64,000 bases of DNA from Parascedosporium putredinis (GCA_949357655.1 CASHTG010000018.1:1364001-1428000), one strand, 5' to 3'. Shown: positions 1 through 12,213, counted from the stretch's first letter. Program-made: numbers and translations. Notes: a model not told the origin generated them from the letters alone.

Positions 1-1183
1 GTTGGTCGCGTAGCTAGAATTGACTAGATCACCATCGACATAGTGCTCTAGTACGAACCTCGACGGGTCGAACCAGTAGTCGAAGATTTGGCTGCCCATG
101 ATGTGTCTTCCGACGCCCCAGCAGTTCTCGTAGCCCTTGGAACGCAGCCAATCGTGACCCAGAAGCTGGGTGTCAAAGTCGTAGGTTTCGTAGGAGGAGT
201 GGTGGACGTGGTACTTGGGACCTTCGAAGAAGAAGAAGCAGTGGTGGTCCACGAGCTCCTCGCCGCGGTCGAGGTGGAGGAAGGTTGTGATGTTGCGGCC
301 GGTGGGGTCGTGGATGAGCTTGAGCAGTGATATCTAATGTCAGCCTCTTGATTCTGGGCCTCCATGTACTTGGTTCATCTCCTTGAACGGACGCGCAGAA
401 GATGTGCGTAACTTACATCGCTAGGGAAAAAGTTGAATCGGGTGGTGTAAAAATCGTACGCCTTTTCAAAATTCGTCACACACATTCCAAAGTGGCCGAG
501 TTTATGTACCGGCGCAGGTCCTAAAAGAGAAGTCCCGGAGATTTAGTTTTTGGGACGGTTTTTCGTTGTCAAGAGAATATGATGACCCACCTTTTTGGAA
601 TCGTTGGAATTCATTGCCTGCCCGGGTTTTTACAGTTGGCTGTTGCTGCTAGTCAGAATGGTGATGCAGCCCAAAACGCAAGGTCAAGACATCAATTGAT
701 GGTGGCACGGGAAAGGCAAGTTGCGGAAAGCATAGCAAGTCACGGTTTACTCACAAAATTAAACCTTCTCTGCAGCAGTCCCGCGTCACTGGGGTCGACT
801 TGCGCCTGTCCGTAGACCAAATGAAATGGGAACCCGTCAACGGGATCGTAAAACGTCACCCTGAACCCACCACCGGGTTCTTCCGTCATCTCATGCACCG
901 CCGTGGCATTGGGCAAGGTCTGCGCCGCATAGTCCAGGTCTTCGCGGGACTCGACAACAAAGGCGGCGCCGCCGAAGAAATCCTCGTCGCCGGCCGTCAA
1001 GCGGTAGACAAAGGGCTCGCCGCTGGTGCCGCGGTAGTAGGTGTTGGCGCCGGCGCGGGACACTTCCTGGAAGCCAAAGTCGTCGAGGAAAGCCTTGGCG
1101 TTCGCCTCGTTCTTGTGGGTGTAGAGGACGTGGGCGATGCGCACGAGGTTGATCCTGCGCGGGGCTGAAGTTTCCGTCGCCAT
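1..1183 (-). CDS. VOC-family extradiol-type dioxygenase (3' end cut by window edge)
   Basis: Two-domain vicinal-oxygen-chelate protein resembling fungal proteins annotated as metapyrocatechase-2 or trihydroxytoluene oxygenase. Enzymes of this type open catechol-like rings by meta cleavage using Fe(II). Exons are 1183-751, 520-417 and 333-1, with GT-AG introns whose phases fit and no frame break over 290 codons. An N-terminal barrel (residues about 15-145) is followed by a C-terminal barrel. The C-terminal barrel shows all three expected metal ligands: His in HKLGHFGM (about 154), His in YHVHHSS (about 224) and Glu in VLEHYVDGD (about 275). The start at 1183 opens MATETSAPRR; an in-frame ATG at 1279 would add 32 Pro/Ser-rich residues. 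It is divergent from the phenol-hydroxylase-like gene at 2877, which would supply its substrate. The true substrate cannot be read from sequence. Confidence 0.85.
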
Positions 1184-2876
1184 GGTCGGAGATGTGGAGC
1201 GCGAGGCTGAAGATGGCCGGGGGACGGAAGCAAAGGAGATGGGGTGCGGTTCGGGGAGAGGGGAGGGGAGCAGAGTCAATCTAGATAGATGTTGCGGCGA
1301 GGAGATGGGTTGGCGCAGTCTCGAGCAGGCATGAAGATATCTAGCAGTTCGCTTTTTCGCTTATCGTGGGAAATTCTCGCGATCACGTTCGGGGTCGCAC
1401 CAGGGGATTCAGGAAGGATGATGAGTTGTTGGGCAAGGGATACAACTTCGCAAAGACTCTGTTGCTGGATGTTGATCCGGCTTCACAATTTCACAATCTT
1501 ACGAGGAGCTTGATTATATCTATGAGGCCAGATGATGCAACTTGTCGTACGACACTGCGATACCGGCCATCACTCTCCCGTTACGAAGAGCCGACAACAA
1601 CCATGATGGGGCTATTTGGCTTTTGCAAAGCCGGGAAGCTTTTTTTTTTTGGGGACTTGAAGTGAATCAACAGCGCGAATAGAGCGCGGTTCTTGAATGA
1701 AGTGTGACCGAAAAGCATCCGTCCCTCTGGGGGAACCCACTTTGGCATGGCAGCGGAGCCTCACTCCACTCGCCCCAGCATGTGTACACCAGAGCAAGTC
1801 GCTAGACCCAGCCAACTAGGCTGACCGAGCTGGCTAGGAGTGTTCTGCGTGTTATGGAGTTTTGTCTGGGGGTGCTAGGGGCGCGTGTCGGTAGTGGCAA
1901 CGCTGTGCCAGATTTGCCATCACCGCCCTCTGTGCCAGTCAGCAGTGCGTTGTTAGTTACGAAGAAATTATTAAGAGTGGGCGCGGACAGCACTTCCATG
2001 CATTTGCTGCGCTTGGTGCATTTCCCGGGAATCGGCGGACCAACTTCGGACGATCCGGGTGGGGCTCCGGATGGGACCAGCCAATCACAGCGCGACCCAC
2101 GCTGCTACCCCTTACAGCTAGTTGCCGCACCGAACCCATTCACTTCCTTCTCCCTCCACATGGTGTCGTTCGGCATCGAGCAACCTGTGGGAATATGCCC
2201 GCAGGACAAAGGTAGACTGAGGGAGCGAAAGCGAGACGAAGAAACACGCAGAAAAATGTGGGAGAGCGCGGCGGACGGTGGGCGGGTGGGCCGAAGTAGA
2301 GGATGCGCGAGAGACCGTGCTGGAATAATGCCGACATATTAAAGGAGTCCACCGAGGAAACGGGATGCTTTTCTGAACGGACACGAGAGCTTCCATTGAG
2401 TGGATCGAGTAGCACTTTGGAATAGGTCGCTCGGGTCAGGTCAGACCGCAAAAGGAGATACCTTGCATCCTAATAGAAGAAGACGAAAATCCACACACAC
2501 ACACACACACACGTCCCGCGGTAGCTCGGAAAGCTTTATTTCCCCTTTGAGCCCCATTCATCTGTTGGTTGTTCGTGTCTCGGTCCCTTACTCTACTTTC
2601 TTGTATCTTGAACCCCCTTCATACTCATTCGTGTCGCCTTCCTCCACATACACCTGCACCTCCTCCTCCTCCGCCCCCATCCCCTCCGCCACTGTATAGA
2701 AAGCGGAGGCAGCGCCGGCAATGTCCACCTTCCGCGCATTCCAGCTCTCGTATATTACCTCGTCACGAACGCTGCTCGCCCGCCCGTCTCCCGCGTACAT
2801 GTCCCGGAAGCTCTTCACCAGCGCCATTGCGAAGTCACCGCGTCTTCGATCGATATTATCTTCCAAGAGAGCCACA
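1184..2876. promoter_or_regulatory. Divergent intergenic region between dioxygenase and FAD monooxygenase
   Basis: About 1.7 kb lies between two start codons pointing apart, so it should hold both promoters. The last 250 bases before 2877 are pyrimidine-rich on the + strand (repeated cctcc and ctcc), as is usual for fungal leaders. A (CA)n tract sits at 2492-2512. I found no supported gene here. Confidence 0.5.
2492..2512. repeat. (CA)n microsatellite
   Basis: Ten CA units in a row, in the presumed promoter or leader of the FAD monooxygenase. Confidence 0.95.
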
Positions 2877-5292
2877 ATGTCCCCCACAGCACCACAGACC
2901 TAGCCGTCGACGGCGTAAACGGAGCCGGGGTTCCCGCGGCTGCTGCCAACGGATTTCACACTCAAGCGGAGACTACTAGCTCTTTCGCCGCTGTTCCCCA
3001 GCGTGCGGAGGTTCCAGGAGACTCTCCCCCGATAGAAACAGAGTTTCTCGTCGTGGGCTGCGGTCCCGCCGGTGCTGGTTTGGCGTGTTTCTTGGCTTCT
3101 CATGGTAAGATGGCCCAGGACTGGACTTGGCAGACGTCTTTTCTTGCGGGCCGGTCTTTGAAAGATTTGGCCTTTTTTGTTTCAATGTTTCTAACATACC
3201 CTATGTGCAAGGCCTCACTGGAATCATGATTGGAGCCGCTCCCGGTACCGCGAACACGCCCCGGGCGCACATCACAAATATGGCAGCAGTGGGTAAGTAG
3301 AAGTGAATACATCTTGTCACAATTTCCTGCGACCTCCGCTTCAGCCTTCCTTTCTACACACATGCACACTTCAACAAGGTGACCAGAAAAGTCTCAGGAA
3401 AGCTAATTATGGAATGGTGGAATGACAGAATGTCTTCGCGACATCGATCTCGAACGCGACATCAAGCAGGTCGCCTCCAAGGGCGACTCGCACATGGTCC
3501 ACACACGATGGTGCCACAGCATGGCTGGGCAGGAGTTTGCGCGGTTATACTCGTGGGGTAATGACCCCAAGCGAAGGGTGAGTGAGACAAATATGAACAC
3601 GGGGAACGGGAAAATGCATACCTACGGGCAAAAGAGCACCTTGCCCCCAAATAATCAAAGAAAAACGAGCAAAATAGCTTACGTGTTCCACTACCTCTAG
3701 GGCGACTACGAACTCGCGAGCCCCTGCGAACCCGCAGACCTCCCGCAGACCCTCCTCGAGCCCGTCCTAATCCGGTACGCCACCCTGCACGGCTTCAAGG
3801 TCCGCTTCGACACCGCGCTGGAGTCCTTCACCGAGGACCCGGAGACGAAGCGCATCACCGTCACCGTGCGCGACAAGGTGTCGGGCGCCGCGTACCGGAT
3901 CCGCACAAAGTACCTCTTTGGCGCGGACGGCGCCCAGAGCCAGGTCGTCAAGCAGGTCGACCTCCCGCTCGACCGCAAGCCCGGCCAGGGCCTCGCCATC
4001 AACGTGCTCGTCAAGGCCAACCTGTCCCACCTCGTGGACTCGCGCCGCGGAAACTTGCACTGGGTCATGCAGCCCGACAAGGCGCACCCGGACTTTGGCT
4101 GGATGTGCATCGTGCGCATGGTCAAGCCGTGGGACGAGTGGATGTTTATCCTCTTCCCGAACCGGGATGCCGATCCCGATATGAAGCCTACTAATGAGCA
4201 GTACCTCGAGCGGGTGCGCGAGCTTATCGGCGACGATACGCCCGCCGAGATTCTCAACGTGTCCAAGTGGTTCGTCAACGAGACCGTAGCGCAAACCTAC
4301 TCGGTCGGAGACAACGTGTAAGTCAAACTTGTTCAAGTCAATCATCCACCTACCTATCCTACAAAGAAAAAGAAAAGAAAAAGAAAAAGAAAAAGAAAAG
4401 AAAAGCTTCCGACTGACACTGGCACTAGCTTCTGCCTCGGTGACGCCGTCCACCGCCATCCACCCATGAACGGCCTCGGCTCCAACACCTGCATCCAAGA
4501 CGCCTTCAACCTCGCATGGAAAGTCGCCTACGTACACAAGGGGCTCGCCTCGCCCTCCCTCCTCGACACCTACAGCACGGAGCGGCAGCCCGTCGGCCAC
4601 AGCATCATCTCCCGCGCCAACCAAGCCTTCCGCGACCACTTCCACGTATGGGAGGCCATCGGCGCCCTGCCCGCCGACCTCGCCGAGCGCCAGCGCATCC
4701 ACAGCGAGCTGCAAGAAGCCACGCCCGCCGGCCAGAGCGCCGCCGACAGTTCCGCGAGGCCATCGAGCGCACCTCGCACGAGTTCCACGGCCTCGGCGTG
4801 GAGATGAACCAGCACTACGCCGGCGCCGCCGTGTACGACGCCGACGAACCTCAGCCCTGGGCCCTCCCCGGCCGCGCCGCCGAGAACCCCGTCCTCTACC
4901 ACGAGCCCAACACGTACCCGGGCTCGCGCCTGCCCCACGTCTGGCTCAACCGCTCCGTGCCCGAGGCCCCCACCTCTACCATCGACCTTGCCGGCCACGG
5001 TCGCTTCGTCCTCTTTACCGGCATCGGCGGCGAGGCGTGGAAGGAGGCGGCCCAAAAGGTCGCGGCCGAGCTCGGCGTGCCCCTCGACGCCCACTCTGTC
5101 GGCTTCCGCCAGGACTGGGAGGACTTTTACTTTGCGTGGGAAAAGGTCCGCGGCGTCGAGGAGTCGGGCGCGGTCCTCGTTCGGCCGGATCGCTTCGTCG
5201 CGTGGCGCGCCAATGAGGTGCTCGCCGGCGTGGATGAGTGTGCGACCAAGTTGTCTGGCGTGTTGAAGTCGGTTCTGGGGAGGAAGGAGTAA
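2877..5292 (+). CDS. TfdB-like FAD-dependent phenol monooxygenase
   Basis: Class A flavoprotein hydroxylase most like 2,4-dichlorophenol 6-monooxygenase (TfdB). It would use NAD(P)H and O2 to hydroxylate a phenol ortho to the OH. Exons are 2877-3104, 3212-3292, 3429-3577, 3701-4317 and 4429-5292. Visible motifs are the Rossmann GCGPAGAGLA near residue 62, PRAHITN, the DG motif FGADGAQSQ and the FAD-ribityl GD motif CLGDAVHRHPPMNGLGSN. A thioredoxin-like tail follows. Two one-base losses interrupt the frame, near 2898 just after MSPTAPQT and near 4725 before RRRQFREA. Restoring both gives exactly 647 codons, normal for the family. An in-frame ATG at 2721 would add 52 Arg/Ser-rich residues resembling a mitochondrial presequence; I prefer 2877 because of its acaATG context. 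The intron at 4318-4428 carries an AAAAG-rich tract. Confidence 0.88.
4362..4405 (+). repeat. AAAAG-rich low-complexity tract inside an intron
   Basis: Purine-only run of aaaag and aaaaag units inside the last intron of the FAD monooxygenase. It separates exon 4 from the exon carrying the GD motif. Confidence 0.85.
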
Positions 5293-5814
5293 ACAGATAG
5301 GGTTTCCTTTTGCTTTTCTTTTCTCTGTTTACTTTTTTCTCTCCACCCCCTTTCTCTGACATTGATTCATCTCTTTTCCTTCTGCTTCGTTTTTTTCGTC
5401 TTCTCTTTTGCGTCGCTTTTGAGGTCTCGTAAGCAAGTAGACTGTGATGCTAGCCAAGCCATTCTTCGAGTCATAGATAGTATATATACTTTCATCTTTG
5501 TTGTTCAATGTTCTCTCTTACAAGAGCACGTTCGAATAGTACCCCACGTCAGAGCCTCTTTGATTCTGCGTCATTCAAGCAGCGGATCTATTCTACGGCG
5601 GGACGAATCGCTACATCAAGAGTGTAGTTTCACAGATGCCATCTAGGTACATGTACTCGTATAATATAGTATTAATCTGCCCTTTGCCTTTTTTCCCTGC
5701 CTACCCACTAAGACGAAGAGCACGGTTGGCAAGGAATAGCACGATTAAACGGGATTAAAGACATGGAAATACGCATTGAAGATAGGATAAGTTATATTTT
5801 AAGGAAAGAAGAAA
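5293..5814. other. Convergent spacer, no gene seen
   Basis: Lies between the stops of the FAD monooxygenase (+) and the barrel protein (-). It is T-rich just after 5292, as expected for a 3' UTR. No ORF worth reporting. Confidence 0.6.
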
Positions 5815-6774
5815 CTAATTAGGTGACGCCTTGATATCCAAATGTCCTCCAAAAGAACTCGATTGATGCAGCTCCGTCTTCTCGCAAAGGCCTTTGACCT
5901 CGCCGAGTAGATCCGCCAGAAGTCCTGAGGCCTCGAGCGCCTTGAAGGCATCGCCGGTTTTTACCCTAGATCGCGGCAGATAGACCGCCGCCCAAAGTCA
6001 GAACAAATCCTTTGCCCACCTGGCGCAATTCAGCTCTCCCAGTGGGCAAGATGACAGTGGATCGAAGCGCAGAAGGAAACGCGTTGGGTGCCAAGGGGTC
6101 GCAAAAAGCAAAGAAAAGAACAAGACTTACCTGAGCCACAAAGTCGCCAGCTTGAGATCCCTGCACTCCTTAAGAACCAACGCGCTCTGAATCGACCCGC
6201 TAGCCCCCTGAGAGGTCTCGGCGTCGGTGGCGAACCGCGAGAGGGCCTCGAGAACACGGGTCCGGCCCGCCTCGTCGGCGGCCCAAAAGTGGTAGACCGC
6301 GACATGGCTGTCGGTGGAGTGCCTGTCCGGGTCGTCCTGGCGCTTGAGAAAGCCGGCTTCCTCGTCGTAGTGGTGCAAGTCGTAGTCGGGGCTACCGAGG
6401 CCCTGCTTGGTGCGCAGCAGCGCGTCGCTGTCGACGAGGGCCATTTCGCGCTTGAAGATTTCGGACGAGACGTGGTCGATGAAGAAGCCGATGGGGTGGG
6501 TGTAGCCCTCGAGGCCCCAGAGGGTATCGGGCTCGCCATCTAGGTCGCCGCCCCAGTAGTAGGAATCGCCGTAGGGCTCCGTGGCCGAGACACCGCAAAG
6601 ATGGACAAGACGCTCTTTCCACTAGAGAGCGGGATGCGCGGGCAAAGGCTCCTCGTCAGTTCCTTCTCTAATTCCCTTTGAGCATAGTGAATGAGAGAAT
6701 GGTGAGACTTACCAGAGGAAGGGCGCCATCTCGGCCGACGACGCGCGCGACAACGTAGAACCTCGGGGAGTCAT
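5815..6774 (-). CDS. Tandem ABM-like alpha/beta-barrel protein
   Basis: About 234 residues in three exons: 6774-6713, 6621-6131 and 5965-5815. Phases agree if one C is restored in the run at 6765-6768, right after MTP. I read two ferredoxin-like ABM (antibiotic biosynthesis monooxygenase / YgiN-type) repeats. The first runs from RFYVVARVVGRDG to about residue 115. The second starts at HVAVYHFWAADEAGR and ends near GGHLDIKASPN. Proteins of this fold act as cofactor-free quinol monooxygenases, decarboxylases or isomerases of aromatic intermediates. A conserved-looking stretch, ATEPYGDSYYWGGD, lies in the first half. It sits between the phenol hydroxylase and a second tandem-barrel gene, which suggests a role on the same intermediates. 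The family assignment rests on fold-like pattern only. Confidence 0.65.
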
Positions 6775-8186
6775 ATTATGTCGTCGTTTCCGGTATAGCA
6801 GGACTTTGTGATAATAATTCAAGGCAATATTTACAAAGATGCGTGTTCGACGGTCAATTGGAGACGTTACCTCAACTAGGCGCACGAAAAGATCTGCTAC
6901 AGCAAAGGTCACTACAATGCGAGAGCGCTGGAGACAAAATATGTGAGATCGGAGGCCCACAAATAAGAAGGATGTGGGGAGCAAAAGGATGAACGGGCGC
7001 CTTCTTCTCCCCCGCGTTGGTCTTTTGAGAAAGCCAGCTAAGAGGGGACCCTCGGAGCCAAGCCGTGGGGATCCTCCTACTACCAAGGACGAGGGGAGGA
7101 TGAGAGACGGGCCATTCTCGGGCTCGTCTGACACCCTTTAGAGAAGGTAACTAGATGCATTGCTTATCAATATCAAGTCGGCTGCTTCTCACTGCGCCCT
7201 TGAACCTGGGAAGGAGGAAGGGAGAGAGGGGACGGCTTCCCTCGCTGTATCCTTTCCCAAGGAATAGCCCATGGAATAGATCCATTGGAATAGTCCCTCC
7301 GTGGCACCACCCCCTCCCACTATCTAGGCCACCTTGTTCCACAGGAACCCTTCCATTCTATCACCAGCACACAGCCTGTTGAGCCCATTCCTACTCGCAG
7401 ATTGTTCGTCCTAACCCTGAGCTCTCATTGCGTCACGGCGCCGGTGCCCTCCCCGCGCCGGTGTTCGGCTAGTCCGTTTGCGGCGCTAGTCGGTCTCCCA
7501 CCCCGCACGCCACTCGAACCGCGCAACCCCAAACTATCGGCTCCCCCTTTTCGCTCCAAAGTCACTCCATGTATTTCGGAGACCAGGGCGCCGGAGGGAT
7601 TTCGCTACGATTGATAATGCACTCCGGAGAGATTTCAACGCACCAGCACACCACCTTCGCTTCCACCCGGTCCACACCCTTACCTTTCTTCCTTCATCCT
7701 CTTCCCCCTTTTCTTTTCTGGTGTTTTCGAGGAAGGCCAACCAGTTCACATGTGGGAGTTCGGAGCACCCTGACCCCAAATTTTAGCGCGCGCGCCACCA
7801 CCAGGTCAGGAAGTCCGGGGAATAGAGGGGTTTGATGACTCGGGTACCATGGGTAGCATGGCGACGGGAATGGACAAACAGAGCAAACTCGGCTTCTTCA
7901 GTCAAGGTACTGGACCCTTCTCGGAGCGTTGCAACAGCACTTCGCCTCGACTCGTTGACTCGAGCTAGAGAGAGACTAAGTGCGGGGATCAACAATCAAT
8001 ATATGTCTGTCGAGTTTCGCGACTGAAACGTACATCTTGGAAGGGAGAACCCCCAAAACTGCCTCCACGTCTAAGTGAAAAAGAAAAGAAAAAAGAAAGA
8101 AGAACAAATTCTGTGATTCTTTGAACTGCACGCCTCAGGGACCCAGAACACGTTTTAGACTTGTAAAGATTTGCGAGTCACCCACC
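6775..8186. other. Divergent intergenic region, no gene seen
   Basis: About 1.4 kb between the starts of two barrel-protein genes. It contains pyrimidine-rich stretches at 7640-7720 and AAAGA-rich sequence at 8076-8105 just before the downstream start. Short ORFs on both strands show no recognisable protein. Confidence 0.5.
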
Positions 8187-9038
8187 ATGCCGACGAAGCA
8201 GGTTATCCAACTTGTCATTGTGCCTCACAGGCCCGCGGTCCCCGATGAGATCGCAAAGGACCTCGCGCCGGCCTTTTCCATCCTACAAAAGTAAGAGATT
8301 CGCCTACTATAAAAACCCCTCTCCGCCATTTCAAACCACTAATTCAAACTTTTGACATAAAAAGGGCTCCCGGCCTCCAAAAACTCTGGAGGGGTAAAAG
8401 TTCGAGGACCGGTACACGCAAGTGGCGCTGTGCCTGTGGGAGAACCTCGAGGCCTCGCTCGCCTTCTTCACCAGCGAGGCCTACGCCGAATTCCACCGCG
8501 TCCTCCAGCCCGCCATGAACGGACGCTCCATCACGCGGACGGCCCACGCGCTCCTAGAGCACTCGCGCTTCAGCGACGCCGAGCACCTAGAGCAGACCTT
8601 GGCCTCGCCCGCCATCGAGATCGCCCTCACCAAGGTCGTGGAGGGCGGCGTGGCCGGGTACTACTCGCAGTTCGGCAAGGTGGTGTCTGGCATCCTCGAC
8701 GCCGAGGAGGGCTGCGATGGATATTTCATCAGCCCTCTGATCGAGGAACCTCAGGACCAGCTCCTTCTAATTAACTGGAAGTCGGTTGATGTAAGTCAAG
8801 CGCTCTCAGCCCTCTGTCAATTTTTTCCCATACTCTGCCGCGCATCCGTGTCTAGTGGCGGCGCGTGTGTACGTCGTTTGAGAATCCATGCTAACCTAGC
8901 GGACGTTTGGGATAGGCGCACCACGAGGAATTCGAGAAGAAGCCTGGGTTTGCGGCGTGCATTGATGCGCTCAAGGAGTACTATCGCGTGTTTGTCGTCC
9001 CTTGGCATATTACTGAAATTTACAAGGTTGAGCTGTGA
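8187..9038 (+). CDS. Second tandem ABM/Dabb-like alpha/beta-barrel protein
   Basis: About 217 residues in exons 8187-8290, 8365-8790 and 8916-9038, with correct GT-AG borders. One A is missing from the run at 8396-8399; restoring it joins LQKLWRGK to KFEDRYTQVALCLWEN. The pattern is two dimeric alpha/beta-barrel repeats. The first opens MPTKQVIQLVIVPHRP. The second covers about residues 110-217 and ends with LLINWKSVD, AHHEEFEKKPGF and HITEIYKVEL, a typical last strand of ABM/Dabb proteins. It differs in sequence from the neighbour at 5815-6774 although the layout is alike. The biochemical role is unknown; a cofactor-free monooxygenase, isomerase or cyclase acting on an aromatic or enone intermediate is possible from fold and context. 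Confidence 0.72.
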
Positions 9039-9573
9039 AGGCAGGGTTGTATATAATTACACGGATAACGAGCACTGGAATTGGACCACCGTATTTATTC
9101 TGCATTTTGAAATCGAGCTCTGCCTTGTACTTTGTGAAATTTGGCGTGTGAATGGATTGAGTAGTACTAGGAGTAACCGAATTGATCTATCTAAAGATTC
9201 AATATATGTACGTGGAGTGACTCTGCCGGCTGAGGAAGAAGTTTGACCTTGAATGTTGTCCATCTATCCGTCGTCCTTTGAACTTTAAACAGCCCATCTT
9301 CGCATGTCTATCTCGATCGATAGATGTCGATTTACGCTGATACCAGACTTTCCTTACAGAAAATCAGAAAAGAAAAAGCCGAGTAACCGATGATGACAGT
9401 CAACTGGGTTACCAATGTCACACAAGACAGTTTAAAGTAGTCAAAAAGATCTTTGCATACATAATTGATGCCTCGTACAAGTCCTGACAGCGAAGAACAT
9501 TCTTGAAACCCACAACGCGCTCGTCATCCAATGATGATTGCACCCCCAAGCCATATACCGAACAATTCAACAC
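9039..9573. other. Convergent spacer, no gene seen
   Basis: AT-richer 3' flank shared by the barrel protein (+) and the SDR (-). Nothing coding is supported. Confidence 0.6.
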
Positions 9574-10777
9574 CTAGCAAGCGCTGTACCCTCCATCAAC
9601 GGTCCAATGGGCTGGAGTCTCCACGTTAGCGTCGCGTACATTGTAGTATAGCTTATCATCTGTGAACATACCTCCTGTGACATAGGACGCATCGTCGCTC
9701 AGCATGAAGCACAGCACCTTGGCCACCTCATGTGCTTGTCCCATGCGGCCCATACACGTGGCGGCGCTGGTCCTCTCGGAGCTGAAGAGCCCCTTGGCTT
9801 CGCCATCCCTAAAGATAGGAGTGTCGATGGGTCCCCTAGTTTGACCGATGTTAGTCAAGGTCCGATATAATATGGTGAACGACAGTTTCCGATGATAAAC
9901 GGGAAGCGAATGGCAAGATGACAGTGGTTGACCTACGGCAGAATAGCGTTGACCCGGATTCCCTCCCGGCCAAACTCGCCGGCCGCAGACTCAGACAAGC
10001 CGATGACGCCAAACTTGCTCGACGCATACGCGGCATTGTTGGGGAGACCACGAAGGCCCGATGTGCTGGAAACGTTCACGATGGCACCTCCTGGCCTAGG
10101 CAGATGGGGGATTTGTGACCTCATGCAAAACATCACACCTGTGAGGTTGACGTTGATCATTCGATCCCAGTCTGATTGCCTCTGCGATAGAAGGATAGTA
10201 AGCACAAGTTCAAGTCAGACTTGTCGATTCCTACCCCGCATCCACCCCCAGGGGCAGAGCGAGGCGTGATCAAAAGAGTTGCTAGTGATAGTCACTGAGA
10301 TTAGGGGAGAGGAACTCACGATGGTGGCGCATGTGGTGTCTCCGTCGCCGCCCGCCATGCCCGCAACGTTGGCGGCCCCATCCAGACGACCAAACTCCTT
10401 GACCGTTGCTTGGATCCACTCTTCTACCTGCTCCGGGTTACTGACATCCACCTTGGTCAGGGCGACCTTGACATCGCTTCTTATCTTCGTACCTGCGAAG
10501 GTGAGATGCAGACCCCAATGTCAGCTCGTCTCAATGTGCTTCCTATCCCACTGCTGAAGCAGGGGAGTTTGCAACCAGAAGGGGAGGAGAGCAGAGATAG
10601 AGGCTTCTCGCCTAAATTCAACTTACATAGATCCCTCGTCGTCTCTAGGCCGGCGAGATTAAGATCGCTGAGGGCGAGACCCGCCGCTCCCAGCTCGGTA
10701 AGGCGGACGGCGACAGCTTGCCCGATTCCGGACGCCGCACCCGTGACTGAGTATACCCTTCCGCTAAACGAAGACAT
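9574..10777 (-). CDS. Classical short-chain dehydrogenase/reductase
   Basis: NAD(P)-dependent oxidoreductase of 256 residues with no frame break. Exons are 10777-10627, 10492-10320, 10181-9937, 9835-9672 and 9611-9574; all five fit phase exactly, including the 38-bp last exon. The motifs are in order: cofactor motif TGAASGIG near residue 13, NVAG in place of the usual NNAG, the catalytic Ser in VNVSSTSG, and YASSK. The C-terminal YVTG-AHWTVDGGYSAC is typical of SDRs. It is divergent from the second SDR at 12214 across 1.4 kb. In this cluster it could oxidise or reduce an alcohol, aldehyde or dihydrodiol-type intermediate. The substrate cannot be told from sequence. Confidence 0.9.
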
Positions 10778-12213
10778 GGTGGCTGTTTGTTTATACGTAA
10801 TGTCTATTTCTTTCTTCTTTATTTTTTTCCTTTCGGCTGTCAAAGAGGGAAACTACGTGGAAACTGGAACTGGGAGCCTCCTTGGTTAGGGGTTGCTATC
10901 GTAGACTTGTAGTTTTGTATAGAATGCCTCCCTTCTAGCTTCCGTGTCTCATCCGCTGCCCCGGGTTTTACGTCTGACAGCTACGAGATAAATATCCACT
11001 TGTCGCTAGTCAACACCACATATGATTGAGCCGACTGACAAATTGTTCCAGCATCTCGCTCCCGCGACCTTCCCCTCCTGACCCCGAATGTTCGTGCGGC
11101 GGAGGAATACAAAGGCACCAGACTGCATTGGATGGATCAAATCCCCTCGATGAACGTAGATGTATTGGCCCGAAGCTGCTACCCCACACATTGGCTAATT
11201 CGTGATCGAACCAAGGCCAACGCTGTCGCACGCCTCCGGGATTAGTGCTCTCCGCAAAACCCAAGAAAAAGTCAAAGGAAAGCGCCGGATGGGTCCCCGG
11301 ACTGTCGGATCAACATCGACACTAGGCGACTTAGCGCCGTGCGGGGAAAAAAGGCTGGTGGGGCACAACCAAGGGCACTCCGAGGGTCCTCTTCAACTGG
11401 ACTGACGATCGCCATGTCCCCCTCCCTTCTCGATGACTTCTGGCGTTCGTTCTTCCGTGTCTCTAAAATGAGAAGCACACTAAAGAGTTAGTCTACAAGA
11501 TCTGTCGAGTAGTGAGACACAGCCCAATGCCCCTCTTCTAACTACCATCACAAGGACCACGCGAAAAGAATCAAGGGTTTTATTCGCCCCGGAGTCGCGC
11601 ACCGTCTTATACTCCGGCATGTCTTCGGCTGGATAGCTCCGGCAACCAAGACGAGGGTCCGCCCCCGCCCCCGCCCTGTACCATTTTTGCCCATTGATTG
11701 ATCAGTACATCTTGGCGTGCGTAGCGGCGTGTGCCTCCTCAAGGATTTCTGTCTCCTCTCAGGGGCACTGGAGAGGCATCTCTCCCGCCGGAGGACGGGC
11801 ACCTGGTCAGCGTCAATGATGCATCTGTATTTCAGGTGCGATTATCTGCGTAGAGGCGAATCCCATACTTTTAGAAAGGGTAACCAACTAAACCAATCCA
11901 ATAATAGGGAGACGTAGGGAAGGCTTGGTGAGCAGACGAGGCGAGGTGGTTGCGGATGATCGAGCACGGCGGGCTATCTTCGTGTGGTATCCCCGAGCGC
12001 AATCTCGCCCTATAAACCTTGTGTAAATCTCCAACTCAACCTCTAAGAACCAATATTGATCCCTCTAAATCCAGGGACGTAAAAAAAGCGATCCCCAAAG
12101 CCAGACCAATACCAATTCTCACATTGATCCTTTTCCTTCTTATCCTCCTCCTACACAGCTGAAATCAGCCCTCTCACCACCGACACCCCACCAGCCCATC
12201 CGTTCTCACACCA
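10778..12213. promoter_or_regulatory. Divergent intergenic region between two SDR genes
   Basis: 1.4 kb of presumed bidirectional promoter. A CT-rich leader precedes the + gene at 12120-12213. No coding signal was found. Confidence 0.5.

Noticed and set aside
2588..2887. Minus-strand 99-codon frame that reads like an acidic protein, overlapping the start of the FAD monooxygenase
   Set aside because: It mirrors the pyrimidine-rich leader and shares third-codon positions with the + strand frame, so its high GC3 is not independent evidence. No homology or start context supports it.
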